NCBI GenBank assembly: GCA_009731375.1
Contig: BJOX01000223.1
Coordinates: 594,848 to 654,462 of the forward strand
DNA length: 59,615 nucleotides
From: Paulinella micropora
Lineage: Eukaryota; Cercozoa; Imbricatea; Euglyphida
Direction: 5' to 3'
Below the pieces are notes generated by a model. It was not told the DNA's origin, ran no database searches, and was given only the letters and a program-made list of their open reading frames with translations. A program made the translations under genes and the position numbers. Below, piece by piece: positions 19,974 through 29,753 of this stretch. Each line of letters opens with the position of its first letter. The first letter of the stretch is position 1.

Positions 19974-22900
19974 TCACTGCCTTCGTCGTCTGGCGCGGAT
20001 TTCTTTGCCTGGTGGAGGACCACCAACAAAAGTCAGATCGAACTTTGACTGTTCGAGAATGTCCCAGATCTTATTAGGGATTCCGCCCAACGATAATTCA
20101 AAAGGGACATCAAGCACTCCTCTTGGCAGTGTCTGAATGGTCCACGCAGTGTAATCCTTGTCTCTGGGAGTAATTGTATCATCCCATGTCTCGAGACTTT
20201 TTGCGTCTTTATATACTGGCAGATAATGTCTTGCCTTTGGATCCTCAACCGGGTCCATACTTCTCCAGAACTGGAGTATCGGTTGTACTATCTTTGCGGC
20301 TGATGATATTTTGAGTGTCCGTGTGACACGCATCTGTCGTGGGACCGCCACGACCCGCATCAAGTATAAGTCTGAGAGAGTGTCATCAGCGACATGTTGT
20401 TCCGCTGGTCTCATCAGATAGAAAACATTTTTCACCCATGCGATGGTTGCTATCGCATCGCCTTCCTTCCATCGCTCATGGACAATCTCAACGTTGCCCG
20501 CGTTTGGGTCAGTGTCCGTCCCCTCCTCCTCCTGGTGGACGTCCTTTGATCTCATCGACCTCATCGCCTTCCTCGGTTGGTCGTTGATAAGATCATTCCG
20601 CGCTCTCCTTAGCTGCGCCTCTGTGATCTTCTCCTTCTTTCCGCTATGCTCTCGCGGAGACTTGGACTGAGTCCCCACCGCGCTTATGCGGTCAGTCTTC
20701 TCCTTGCTGTCCACCTCACTCTCCTCCTTCTCAGCTATCGGTGCCCGATAAGCATCGTCTTGGTCTATGCCAGCCTCCTTGTGGATGGGCGGCACCTCTT
20801 TGAAATCATCCTTCATCCGTTTTAACGCCTCCTCAACGGATTCATCTTCCAGTAAGAAGGGATCATACTTAATCAGCCTTCTTACATTCACAATTTGCAC
20901 CTTCCCTCTACCCCTGATCTTGTAATTCAGAGGTCCCGTCTGTTCCATAATCTGATAAGGTCCTTTCCAGTGAGTGAACAGCTTAGAGCTGACTCCCTTC
21001 GGGACTTGAGGATGGTACAATAGTACAATATCCCCGACCTGGAACTTGATCTGATCCAAGTGCGCTTGTCGCACCCCTTCAGCATCAGTCTTTCGGCGCT
21101 CCGCCTCTCTATGCGCCCTGACTATTTGTTCCGCCTCCATCTTCACTCTAAGTCTCATCCCAAACAACTCATCCGCATCCGCCCAAGTGTCTTTTGGGTG
21201 AAGGAGCGAAGTCGGGATATCAGGCTCACGCCCATATACTAACTGATATGGCGAGATTGAGCTCTTCGAGCCTCCTAACGCCGTAGAGGGTAGACAGTTC
21301 ATTGCAAACGCAAATGATGGTGCTGCCTCGACCCATGCTCTTTGATTCTCCTTCTTCGTGCAATACATCTTTAGCGAGGCTTTGAGGGGTCTGTGTACCC
21401 GCTCGATTTTCCCATTTGCTCGCGGGTTATAGGCAGTAACATATTGCCATTTCATCCCGTAATACTTAGATAGTTTGTCGATGACCTCGTTATTAAAGTC
21501 CGAGCCTCGATCAGAACATATCTTTCTTGGTACTCCGATCTGTGAGATGATCCTATCGATCAGCGCCTCGGCCGTCGTCTTGCCGGTAACGTCTTTGACA
21601 GGGATGATCCACACATAGTTGGTGGCTCTGTCAATAGCCGTAAGGAGGTATTTGTAACCATCCTTCGATTCTGGGAAAGGTCCCACATGATCAATGTGTA
21701 TAAACTCAAACATCCCCGCATGAAGAGGAAATTCGCCAATCAGGCCGAAATTTGCCTTCAGTGGTGTTTTGTTTATCTTGCACGGGATGCATGCATCCAC
21801 CGCCTGATCTATCTCCTCCTTCATCTTCTTCCACCAGAATCGCCTCGCTACGAACATATGAGTTCGTTGTCGACCCGGATGCGCCAAAAGTGGGCAATTG
21901 TGGGCTGCGACAAATATAAATCGTCTCAGACTCTCCGGTACCCAAAGGGTCCATTTGTCCGGCTGTGACGCATAGCGACCGTGAAGGCCCTTGTACCACA
22001 GTAGACCATCTCTCCATCCCATCTCCTTCATCTGATCTTTGATCGCTTTCGTCATCCGTAGCTCATCCGGGTTCTGATATAACTGTATCAGTTCTTTAAA
22101 CTCCGGATCTTGAGCCTGTTGTTGCCTCCATGCGGTAGGCGAGGCTATATGGATAGTACCATCTTCTAGCCGTACCCCGATTCTTTCCGGGTCATCGTCT
22201 AGGTCACTTCTCCGCTCTTGAGGAGGCTCCGCATAAACTTCCTGCGTCTCCTCTTCCTCTCTTATGTTCGCCTTCGCATTCTCATATACCTCATAGGACC
22301 ACTCAGCGTCCTCCTGGGTATGTAGCTCACAACATATCCCGTGATCCGGGCCTTGTGGACTGTACCGTAGACCTGTGCGGTCATATCGGACTCCACTCGC
22401 CATCTCCATCGCCTCAATGTGGCTGACCTCATACACCTTGTCAGTGGACAAGTCTTCCATCTCCACCGTGGACACCAACGCCGATACTTCTGAGTTAAAC
22501 TCTAGCCTAGAGAGGCTATCAGCGACCACATTTCGCTTTCCCGGTAGATGGACCATTGTAAAATCGAAACAAGACAAGAACGCTTGCCACCGCGCCAGCC
22601 GTCCCGTCTGTTCATGATTCATCAACCATAACAGGTTATGATGATCAGTTCTGACAGTAAATTGAGGTCCTCCCCACAAATACTCTCTGAGCCTCTTGAG
22701 GGCCCATACTACCGCCAACGCCTCTCTTTGCCTTGTGCAATAGTTTCTCTCCGCCGCACACAACTTCCTACTAATAAACATGATTGGGCGTAATTTCTTC
22801 TCCTCATCCTCTTGTTGTAATACAGCCCCAATCGCAAACTTAGATGCGTCTGTATCGACTACGAATTGTTTCGTAAAGTCGGGCATCGTTAACACCAGTC

Positions 22901-23732
22901 CTCCGTCTTTCGGGTCTTTGTAAATGAGATCTTTGAGCGCATGAAACGCTTGCAAAGCCTCTTCGTCCCACTTCTCAAAGTCTCCAAAATCTATCATTTT
23001 CTCCACTTTAGCCCGTGTTGCACCCCAATCGGGTATAAACTGGCTATAGTATTGCGCCATCGCAAGGAATGAGTGCAATTCAGTGCGGTTCTTCGGTATC
23101 GGTCGATTCATAATCTCCTCCCTCTTCTCTTTGGATATCGAGACTCGATTATGGGAGATCTCGTACCCTAAGTATGTCACACTCGTCTTGGCAAGTTGAC
23201 ACTTCTTTAGATTGCACTTCAGGCCAAAAGCTCCGATGCGCCTGAATATATCGGACAAATGATCGATATGCTCCTCCATTGTGTTAGAGTATACGATAAT
23301 GTCATCGATATAGCAAAATGCATATTCTCCCGCCTTCTGTCCCCGCCTTCTCATAAAGCCACCGTCAGACAAATCATCGTACTGACTGCTCAACATCTTC
23401 TGCATCGCCTTCTGGAAAAGTCCTGGGGCTTGCTTGAGGCCCATCGGAAGCACTTTCCATTGGTATATTTCCATACCCACCACAAACGCCGTCAGCCATC
23501 TGGACTTTTCCTCCAGTGGTATCTGCCAGAAGCCATTCTTAAGGTCAATGACCGAATAGAATTTTGCATTCCGCAGTACTCTCCTTCCTTCTTCTAATGT
23601 CGGGAGAGGATTTCTCTCTTCCTCCAGCACCTTGTTAACACGAGCATAGTTAACCTTGGAAAAGTCCTGGGGCTTGCTTGAGGCCCATCGGAAGCACTTT
23701 CCATTGATAATATATTTCCATACCCACCACAA
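19974..23732 (-). CDS. pol: Gypsy pol, downstream part: RT palm, RNase H, integrase, GPY, C-terminal tail
   Basis: 1252-residue open frame. The first ~40 residues are a duplicated RT segment. Then RT motifs run from VIDLKNGFWQIP through LPMGLKQAPGLFQ and the catalytic YIDD (near 23300). RNase H carries VVDTDASKFAIGAVL, an REALAVVWAL helix and RTDHHNL. Integrase has the HHCC head (HPGRQRTH...CIPC), HIDHVGPF, SDRGSDF and the Glu in NGKIERVHR, a D,D-35-E set. A KGPYQIMEQTGPLNYKI segment is the GPY/F module. The final ~300 residues are charged and unrecognised. It acts in reverse transcription and integration. It is out of frame with the upstream part because of a 244-bp tandem duplication. Confidence 0.93.
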   Translation of the reverse strand: MWWVWKYIINGKCFRWASSKPQDFSKVNYARVNKVLEEERNPLPTLEEGRRVLRNAKFYSVIDLKNGFWQIPLEEKSRWLTAFVVGMEIYQWKVLPMGLKQAPGLFQKAMQKMLSSQYDDLSDGGFMRRRGQKAGEYAFCYIDDIIVYSNTMEEHIDHLSDIFRRIGAFGLKCNLKKCQLAKTSVTYLGYEISHNRVSISKEKREEIMNRPIPKNRTELHSFLAMAQYYSQFIPDWGATRAKVEKMIDFGDFEKWDEEALQAFHALKDLIYKDPKDGGLVLTMPDFTKQFVVDTDASKFAIGAVLQQEDEEKKLRPIMFISRKLCAAERNYCTRQREALAVVWALKRLREYLWGGPQFTVRTDHHNLLWLMNHEQTGRLARWQAFLSCFDFTMVHLPGKRNVVADSLSRLEFNSEVSALVSTVEMEDLSTDKVYEVSHIEAMEMASGVRYDRTGLRYSPQGPDHGICCELHTQEDAEWSYEVYENAKANIREEEETQEVYAEPPQERRSDLDDDPERIGVRLEDGTIHIASPTAWRQQQAQDPEFKELIQLYQNPDELRMTKAIKDQMKEMGWRDGLLWYKGLHGRYASQPDKWTLWVPESLRRFIFVAAHNCPLLAHPGRQRTHMFVARRFWWKKMKEEIDQAVDACIPCKINKTPLKANFGLIGEFPLHAGMFEFIHIDHVGPFPESKDGYKYLLTAIDRATNYVWIIPVKDVTGKTTAEALIDRIISQIGVPRKICSDRGSDFNNEVIDKLSKYYGMKWQYVTAYNPRANGKIERVHRPLKASLKMYCTKKENQRAWVEAAPSFAFAMNCLPSTALGGSKSSISPYQLVYGREPDIPTSLLHPKDTWADADELFGMRLRVKMEAEQIVRAHREAERRKTDAEGVRQAHLDQIKFQVGDIVLLYHPQVPKGVSSKLFTHWKGPYQIMEQTGPLNYKIRGRGKVQIVNVRRLIKYDPFLLEDESVEEALKRMKDDFKEVPPIHKEAGIDQDDAYRAPIAEKEESEVDSKEKTDRISAVGTQSKSPREHSGKKEKITEAQLRRARNDLINDQPRKAMRSMRSKDVHQEEEGTDTDPNAGNVEIVHERWKEGDAIATIAWVKNVFYLMRPAEQHVADDTLSDLYLMRVVAVPRQMRVTRTLKISSAAKIVQPILQFWRSMDPVEDPKARHYLPVYKDAKSLETWDDTITPRDKDYTAWTIQTLPRGVLDVPFELSLGGIPNKIWDILEQSKFDLTFVGGPPPGKEIRARRRRQ

Positions 23733-23902
23733 ACGCCGTCAGCCATCTGGACTTTTCCTCCAGTGGTATCTGCCAGAAGCCATTCTTAAGGTCAATGACC
23801 GAATAGAATTTTGCATTCCGCAGTACTCTCCTTCCTTCTTCTAATGTCGGGAGAGGATTTCTCTCTTCCTCCAGAACCTTGTTAACACGAGCATAGTTAA
23901 CT
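23414..23902. repeat. Tandem duplication of ~244 bp inside RT
   Basis: The segment starting GGAAAAGTCC at 23414 recurs at 23658. The second copy has three extra bases in its TATA-like tract. Spacing of 244 is not a multiple of three, so RT is frameshifted. It could be a real duplication or an assembly artefact joining two variants. Confidence 0.9.
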
Positions 23903-26001
23903 GTCAGGCGCCATTCTCCTCCTGGCTTCGGCACTATTCTCGGTTGTGAGACTATTGGGGATGTTGATCTCTCAATAAAGTCCTCATTGAGCAGCTGTCT
24001 TGCTAGCTCCTCCGCTATCTTCGCCTCATGTATACTCAAATTCGCCCTTCGTGGTGCCGGTGACGGCTCCGCACCCGGTATTTTGTAAATAACCGCAGTG
24101 AAATCTTCAGGCTTGACACCACCTGCATGTGGAGGGTCAAAAATTTCCTTGTTCGCCTCTAATTTGGCTTTTAAAAGCTCCTTCTCCTTCTCCGTGCCTA
24201 CTCCTTCTTCCAATATTTTCCGCGCCGCCTCTTGAAAATCTTCATCAGACATCTGCTTATGCTGCTTGAGGGGTTCTCTGTCCTCCTCCAAGCCTAAGTC
24301 CTCTTCCGAGACATCATATAGGCCCGTCTTTTCATACGTGACCGTGTCCGGCTCATCATCTTTACCGAGCTCCACCAGCTTGTCAATAAGTCTCGCGTAT
24401 TGCAAAGGAGCTTTACGGGTGTAAAAACCATCAAAGCATGCGAATGCTTGCGGTATCAATTTCAACTTGTCGAGGTCTCTGAGCTTTCGCTTGTATGCAC
24501 TGCTCTGCTCACGAGTTCCCATACGACAAGCCACCACTAGCTGTTGCTTGCGAGAGGGTACCGGTATAGGATGATCAATAAGCCGGTCCCTTATTTCCTG
24601 CGCCCATATCGCCTTCTCATTATATGGCAGGATAATAGTATACGGCTTATTATTTTCGAATAAAGTCCGTAAGCATTTCTTCACTTCAGACAGTGAACGC
24701 GGCCACGTGGGCTCGTCACCCCAGAAATCAGTAATAAAACTTTTAATAGTTTCTGGTGGAGTATCCGGGATTCGCCCCGTTCTCCTTGGTACAAACGCCT
24801 CCCTTTTTTCTTCTCCTACTTTCGCATGGAAACAGTATCCGTTAGTAATATGGACATCTGTTCCTACTCCTTCCGCGAATCTCGCCAACGACGGGCTTCT
24901 TTGTGCGACACATATAATCTCCTCCTTTCGCTTCTCGATTAAGTCATCAATAGACTTTTTGTCCCAATGGCATGTCGGAACTGTGACAGTGCACACTTGG
25001 GATTCCCAATTGTCGGTCCAGGACAGTTCATCCGGTCTTACGACATGGGGGTGAACGTACACCTCAAGTGCCTCATGTGCGATGGCCATCTTTTTGTGAT
25101 CCGTCGCTAGACTCAGCTCATAAGCCTCATAAGAGTCAGTAGCGTTGAAGGGATCAATATCGTTCTCTTCTCCTCTTTTTACTCCATATATCACTCGCCG
25201 TGCGGCGCAATCAATCACAGCCCCCATCGTAGCCAATTGGTCATACGATAGTAATATTGACCCGTGGTAACCGGGGACGACATAGAGGTCCATACGGTAT
25301 ACTCGTGCGGATTTCAATTTAAAGGTCAGTGTGATGATTCCCGTGATATCCGTCCGGCTGCTCACTCCTTTGAGAGTGCCCGTTGACTTTTTCATATTTC
25401 CGTCCACCCAGTCCCGGTATCGATTAAAAAACTTCCGGCCGACAATATTAATATTCGCCATCGTATCATTACCAACTTTTAATATTGTCTTCAATGTTTC
25501 ACAATAAAGTTCCGTATAACACAGAGCATCGGGCCTGTGTATATTGGCTGCGAGAACAAGAACTTTACGTTCCAAATTTTGGAGTCTTGTCTCTAAGTTT
25601 TTCAACTCCTCCTTCTTCTCCTCCTGCTTCACCTCATTAACATTTTTATTATTCTGCGGTACTGGTGCGTTTACTATTTGAGCGACATTGTCTTGTGGTA
25701 CTTGAGTACACACATTGTCTTTTTGCTCGCCACCCGCCGCGACCGTAGACATTGAGTCTGTTCGTGGTTGTTTGCTTGGCCGAGGCGATACGTCTGCCAT
25801 TGGCCTCCTCGCCTCCATCGCAAGTCTCGCCTTCCTATTTGCATCAGTTATCATTGGTAACCGTGCTGTATGAACGGGTATGAGACTACCTTGGGGCTGC
25901 AGTCTCTGTGTACCCACATCTTTGTTTTCACATAGAGGAAGCGTTGGCCCAGTCTGCACAACAGCATTAGAAAGCACTGTGACTTTAGGGTTAAACTTCA
26001 C
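23650..26001 (-). CDS. pol: Gypsy pol, upstream part: protease-like domain and RT N-terminus
   Basis: 783-residue frame, open directly from the gag stop (26035) onward. The N-terminal ~130 residues are polar with a coiled-coil-like ELKNLETRLQNLERKV. A retropepsin-like fold follows: LKVGNDTMANINIV near 25450-25480 and VVPGYHGSILLSYDQL near 25250-25290. The usual D-S/T-G triad reads D-T-M and ILLG reads ILLS, so activity is doubtful or divergent. The RT begins near the C-terminus (IERSTSPIVSQPRIVPKPGGEWRL is its fingers region) and ends in the duplicated segment. No separate start codon is needed if TGA at 26035 is read through. Confidence 0.85.
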   Translation of the reverse strand: MKFNPKVTVLSNAVVQTGPTLPLCENKDVGTQRLQPQGSLIPVHTARLPMITDANRKARLAMEARRPMADVSPRPSKQPRTDSMSTVAAGGEQKDNVCTQVPQDNVAQIVNAPVPQNNKNVNEVKQEEKKEELKNLETRLQNLERKVLVLAANIHRPDALCYTELYCETLKTILKVGNDTMANINIVGRKFFNRYRDWVDGNMKKSTGTLKGVSSRTDITGIITLTFKLKSARVYRMDLYVVPGYHGSILLSYDQLATMGAVIDCAARRVIYGVKRGEENDIDPFNATDSYEAYELSLATDHKKMAIAHEALEVYVHPHVVRPDELSWTDNWESQVCTVTVPTCHWDKKSIDDLIEKRKEEIICVAQRSPSLARFAEGVGTDVHITNGYCFHAKVGEEKREAFVPRRTGRIPDTPPETIKSFITDFWGDEPTWPRSLSEVKKCLRTLFENNKPYTIILPYNEKAIWAQEIRDRLIDHPIPVPSRKQQLVVACRMGTREQSSAYKRKLRDLDKLKLIPQAFACFDGFYTRKAPLQYARLIDKLVELGKDDEPDTVTYEKTGLYDVSEEDLGLEEDREPLKQHKQMSDEDFQEAARKILEEGVGTEKEKELLKAKLEANKEIFDPPHAGGVKPEDFTAVIYKIPGAEPSPAPRRANLSIHEAKIAEELARQLLNEDFIERSTSPIVSQPRIVPKPGGEWRLTVNYARVNKVLEEERNPLPTLEEGRRVLRNAKFYSVIDLKNGFWQIPLEEKSRWLTAFVVGMEIYYQWKVLPMGLKQAPGLFQG

Positions 26002-26034
26002 AGTCTTCTCCTTCCTCTCTTCTTCCCCCTCCAG

Positions 26035-26037
26035 TCA
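26035..26037 (-). other. In-frame TGA between gag and pol, readthrough candidate
   Basis: Gag ends GAA-TGA-CTG-GAG, and pol stays open in the same frame with no other stop. C after TGA is a known leaky context. The arrangement resembles stop-readthrough gag-pol of gammaretroviruses rather than the frameshift common in gypsy elements. Confidence 0.6.
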
Positions 26038-28731
26038 TTCCACCACCTCGAAACGATTACCTTGAGTAGTGTCCGGGTAGGATGACGTATCGGTCTCCGA
26101 GGCAGTGTTGTAGGCCTGAGCTCGACCGAAATTTGGGTTGGAGCTTGCCCACGAGCCTCCTCCTCCTCTGGGTGGGGGGGCTGGAGCTCGAACAGCTCTC
26201 CCTCCATAAGGGGTATATCCCCGACCTCCTCCTCTTCCTCTCTGAGGGGTTCCCTGCCACCTCGAGGCTCCTCTCCATGTTCCTCCTCCTCCTCCTCCTC
26301 CTCCTCCTCCTCCTCGTCCTCCTGCTCCTGCTCCTCCTTCTCGTCCTCTTTGAGAGGCCTTTAAGTTCTTTTGTCTCTCCCTTTCCTCCTTCTTCTCCTT
26401 CATCCTCTTCATGTAGGTAATGATTGCCTCTCGTAACTCCTCATCATCACACATATTGGCATACCAACCTTCGTTCACAGCGGCAATCTGAAGCATATTG
26501 AAAAGGCCCGGTTCCTTGCCTTCCGTCCTGCTCAGAAAATTTGCCCTTGCTGTTGGGTTCTGCCTATCATGATTGAAAGAGCAGTCTCTGTTCTCCATCT
26601 GTGCCTTACACTGCAAGCCCGCGAACCACCTCCAACATGCGGTCTTCAGGTCTGGCTCTCTCTGTCTCTTCCAACCGGCAACTCTGTTTGTGTACGTGGC
26701 TTGTGCGCCAACAGGTACACCGCCTGCCTGTGCCGTATGTGCCTCCGTGAGCGAGTCCATGTTTGAGCATGCACTCATCACTTCTTGAAACAGTGCTGAC
26801 GGAGCAACGCTTTGAACCGTATTTTCGAACACGTGTGTCTCGAGGAAGTTCTTGGACTTCACTGAGCTAAACGTCGAGCATTGTTGTATGAGCTGAGTAA
26901 GCTTACTCGGGTTAACTGTGTGTAACGCCGAAAAGAAATAGAGGATGATCGACTTGCGGCCATAGAATAGCCCATAGGAGGAAACTACCTCCGTAAGGGT
27001 CGCCGCCAAGCCAACAGCACTCCTCAAACTCATCGCCACTGTCTCAAAGATTTCAAATCCTATGAGAGTACCAGTGCAGAGATGCTGGTATCCATGAGAT
27101 TGAAAATATGAAATGAGTGTGGCCACCGCCAGTTCACACTGAGCGTCTAGGCCTGTTGCATTGTTTCTCTTAATCTCCTCCTTCTTTCTCAAAAACTTGT
27201 ACTGTGTCAGATCAAATCCCTCCGAGACTAGAGATTGGTCAAAAACAGTAACAAGGGCCTCGTATTCCTGCGTTTCGTCGCAAGGAAAAGCCTTCATGCA
27301 GGCATTGATCTCTTTGAGCTTGCTCAAAAGCGAAGCATCAGAGTCTTTGTCTGAGCTCGTCTTGGCATATAGCATGAGACTTGCCACTCCTCCTTTCTTC
27401 CCCTTGAAGGCATTTATGATGTTCTGTCTGTCCTTCTTCTCCGTGTTTGTGACCACCACCGTAGTTGAGCCCGAGGGTGCAGGGGCTGGTGGGGCAGGAG
27501 CTGGTGGGGTCAAATATGTCGGAGGGTGTGTCTTTGCACCACTCACTTTTGCTTTCATTCTTTCCAGTCTCATCGTCTTCTCGAACTCCTCATTCTCTTT
27601 CGCCTTCTTCTTCTCAGATATCACCAGCTTTTGAGCATGAGTGATAAAGGCCACCAATTCAGAAGCAGATCTGAGAAAATTATATTTCTCCACATATTGG
27701 TCAACACCTGCTTTGTTGGCGACCGGTGGTGCGTTACTAAGTGATTTAAGGACAGAGTGATCCTTGGTAGGAATCCATCTCTTCCATGCCTCCTTGTGCA
27801 GTAACGCACCCATCAACAGTCTGATCTTGGTCAGAACTCTGTCGGTCTTCTCTAACTCATCAATCACAGGATGAGTTTCTCCTGCTGCCTTAATGCTTTT
27901 TTCCATCTCTGCCTTCCCCTCCTCCAAGGCCTTTATTTCCATTGTAAAAAAATGAAATATGCCACTCGAGTTTTTCGAACCCAGATTGGTCTTCATTTTT
28001 GTTACATCGACTGCCTCCTGACCAGTCGCGAGGAATCTGGCCGTTGCTCTTGGGTTTGTGTACTGGAGGTAACCCTCACATCGTGGGCCGTATGTACGTT
28101 CCCAAATCAGGGTTTGAGTGTACACCCCAAAGATAGCATCGAGTAATTCAAGGTGGGTGTGTGTGTCCCCAAACTTGATATGCTGTATCTTCTTTCTCTC
28201 TTCTGGATCAGAGACCAGTTTGCCGAGGAGCTGTGCTGTGTTTGATAATAGGATATAGACATCCTTTTTAGCACGACTTTTCTCTCTTCTTTGATCCTGA
28301 GGGATCCACACATAGGTATCCTTCTCTACCCCCATCTTGTTATCAAACTCTTCTTTAGTGAGGTCATAGTGGTCTTGCACCCACTGTTGTTCCTCCACTG
28401 TGATCTCCTCTCCATCACTATGAATCAAGTCGATCATTTTTCGTCCTCCTCCTCCCGTGTAGGCAGGTGGTAAGGGATTACCATATGCTCCTCCTCCTCC
28501 CGTCTCTTCTTGTTCAAATCCTCCTTCATCTTCGTCTCCTCCATATCTTCCTTCATCATCCCAGCCCTCTTCTACTCCTCCTCCTACTCCTTCATCTCCT
28601 CCTCCTTCATTCAATCCTCCTCCTCCTCCTTCATTCAATCCTCTTCCTCCTCCTCCTCCTCCTGCTTCTTCTTCTTCTCTTCTTTGATCTGCCTCCGAGA
28701 ATTCACTCACTTCGGCGGTCTCTGTCGACAT
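26035..28731 (-). CDS. gag: Gypsy gag, 898 aa
   Basis: Structural capsid/nucleocapsid polyprotein. The N-terminus (1-110) is acidic and Gly/Glu-rich. A long helical middle (about 130-720) would form the capsid, including a Pro/Ala linker near 415-435. Residues about 700-725 hold CWRWFAGLQC followed by C-SFN-H, a CCCH-like finger (C-x8-C-x8-C-x3-H) instead of the CCHC knuckle usual in gypsy Gag. The C-terminus is an RGG/Gly-rich RNA-binding tail, partly from a (TCC)n tract at 26281-26315. A start at 28731 (ATG) follows a ~790-base leader after the 5' LTR. It is larger than typical gypsy Gag (300-500 aa). Confidence 0.85.
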   Translation of the reverse strand: MSTETAEVSEFSEADQRREEEEAGGGGGGRGLNEGGGGGLNEGGGDEGVGGGVEEGWDDEGRYGGDEDEGGFEQEETGGGGAYGNPLPPAYTGGGGRKMIDLIHSDGEEITVEEQQWVQDHYDLTKEEFDNKMGVEKDTYVWIPQDQRREKSRAKKDVYILLSNTAQLLGKLVSDPEERKKIQHIKFGDTHTHLELLDAIFGVYTQTLIWERTYGPRCEGYLQYTNPRATARFLATGQEAVDVTKMKTNLGSKNSSGIFHFFTMEIKALEEGKAEMEKSIKAAGETHPVIDELEKTDRVLTKIRLLMGALLHKEAWKRWIPTKDHSVLKSLSNAPPVANKAGVDQYVEKYNFLRSASELVAFITHAQKLVISEKKKAKENEEFEKTMRLERMKAKVSGAKTHPPTYLTPPAPAPPAPAPSGSTTVVVTNTEKKDRQNIINAFKGKKGGVASLMLYAKTSSDKDSDASLLSKLKEINACMKAFPCDETQEYEALVTVFDQSLVSEGFDLTQYKFLRKKEEIKRNNATGLDAQCELAVATLISYFQSHGYQHLCTGTLIGFEIFETVAMSLRSAVGLAATLTEVVSSYGLFYGRKSIILYFFSALHTVNPSKLTQLIQQCSTFSSVKSKNFLETHVFENTVQSVAPSALFQEVMSACSNMDSLTEAHTAQAGGVPVGAQATYTNRVAGWKRQREPDLKTACWRWFAGLQCKAQMENRDCSFNHDRQNPTARANFLSRTEGKEPGLFNMLQIAAVNEGWYANMCDDEELREAIITYMKRMKEKKEERERQKNLKASQRGREGGAGAGGRGGGGGGGGGGGTWRGASRWQGTPQRGRGGGRGYTPYGGRAVRAPAPPPRGGGGSWASSNPNFGRAQAYNTASETDTSSYPDTTQGNRFEVVE
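26281..26315. repeat. (TCC)n in gag coding poly-Gly
   Basis: Triplet repeat in frame, encoding the glycine run near the Gag C-terminus. Confidence 0.85.
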
Positions 28732-29500
28732 GATGTCGTAGTAGTGATCAACAGGAGGACAGTGTCAGCTCCTATGTTTGGTTTTTGTTCGTTTGTGTTC
28801 TGTTCCTCCTTCAGTCGATTGACTAGTGAAGAGAGAAACTAATAGAGAGGGTAGGATAAGATTCCCTGTCCTCTATGAAACACTGTTTGTATGTTTGTTT
28901 TTGTTTGAGAAAAATAGTCTTTGAGACTTTCTCCGATTTCTTGTTCTCCTTACTCAGATTACTTTCTCCTCCTTCTTTTCTATATTGTATCTAGTATGAG
29001 GCACTTGGACCTACACACAGATAGTAATAGAGAAGCTAGAAAAGCTCTCCTTGAGAAGTCGACAGTCGGTCGGATAGGTTCTCAGACCTACCTTTAGAAA
29101 ACGATCAGAGATTTGCAAAAATACTCTGACGTATGTGTGAGATAATGCAGATAAATGCACAAACTAGAAGGGTAGAGTGTTGTGCTCCTGTCCCTATGCT
29201 TGTTTGTGTTTTGTGTGTGTTCCTTCACTCTTCTGTCCACCTCCTTCTTCTTGGTCTCTGTGTGAGAACAGCAAGAACGACAGAGAGTTTGTATCTGATG
29301 TCTCCTTGTGAGCACACAGATACTGATTTGGCTAGAGGGTACGAGACACCTGCTTGAGACCAATCAAATTATTTGTTTTGTGAAAGAGTTATGAGGGAGC
29401 TGTGTTGGAGTATTTGTTTTCGTCTGACGTCCCCGTGTGAGACAGGTCAGTGAAAATTCACTCTGTTGCCTGTGTGGCAAAGCAGAAAGAAATCACCCTA
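28732..29500 (-). other. 5' leader of gypsy element
   Basis: About 770 bases between the PBS and the gag start. Short ORFs only; no gene assigned. Confidence 0.6.
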
Positions 29501-29515
29501 GTGATGTGGACTCCA
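29501..29515 (-). promoter_or_regulatory. Primer-binding-site candidate
   Basis: The minus strand reads TGGAGTCCACATCAC two bases after the 5' LTR. It starts with TGG, complementary to a tRNA 3' CCA. I could not name the primer tRNA. Confidence 0.5.
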
Positions 29516-29517
29516 AA

Positions 29518-29753
29518 TGTAATGCCCCCAATGATAGCTCGCAAAAAGTCGGTAATACAACCAAACACAGTCCTCAAGAATGAGAATGATGTCTCGTTGT
29601 ATTAGCTCAGTGAAGCCAAAAAGGAAAACGGCAACAGACCAGGAATAAAATGGCATCAGGTCCAATGCGGACAAATAATACTGAAAAACAAGCTGGTGCA
29701 CCTGTCACCAGGAAAAGGTACTTTTTACCGGCTATCCGGGGGTGATGCCTACA
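29518..29753 (-). repeat. 5' LTR of gypsy element
   Basis: 236 bp, same TGTAATGCC...CCTACA ends as the 3' LTR. It is followed by TATT, the target duplicate. Confidence 0.92.
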
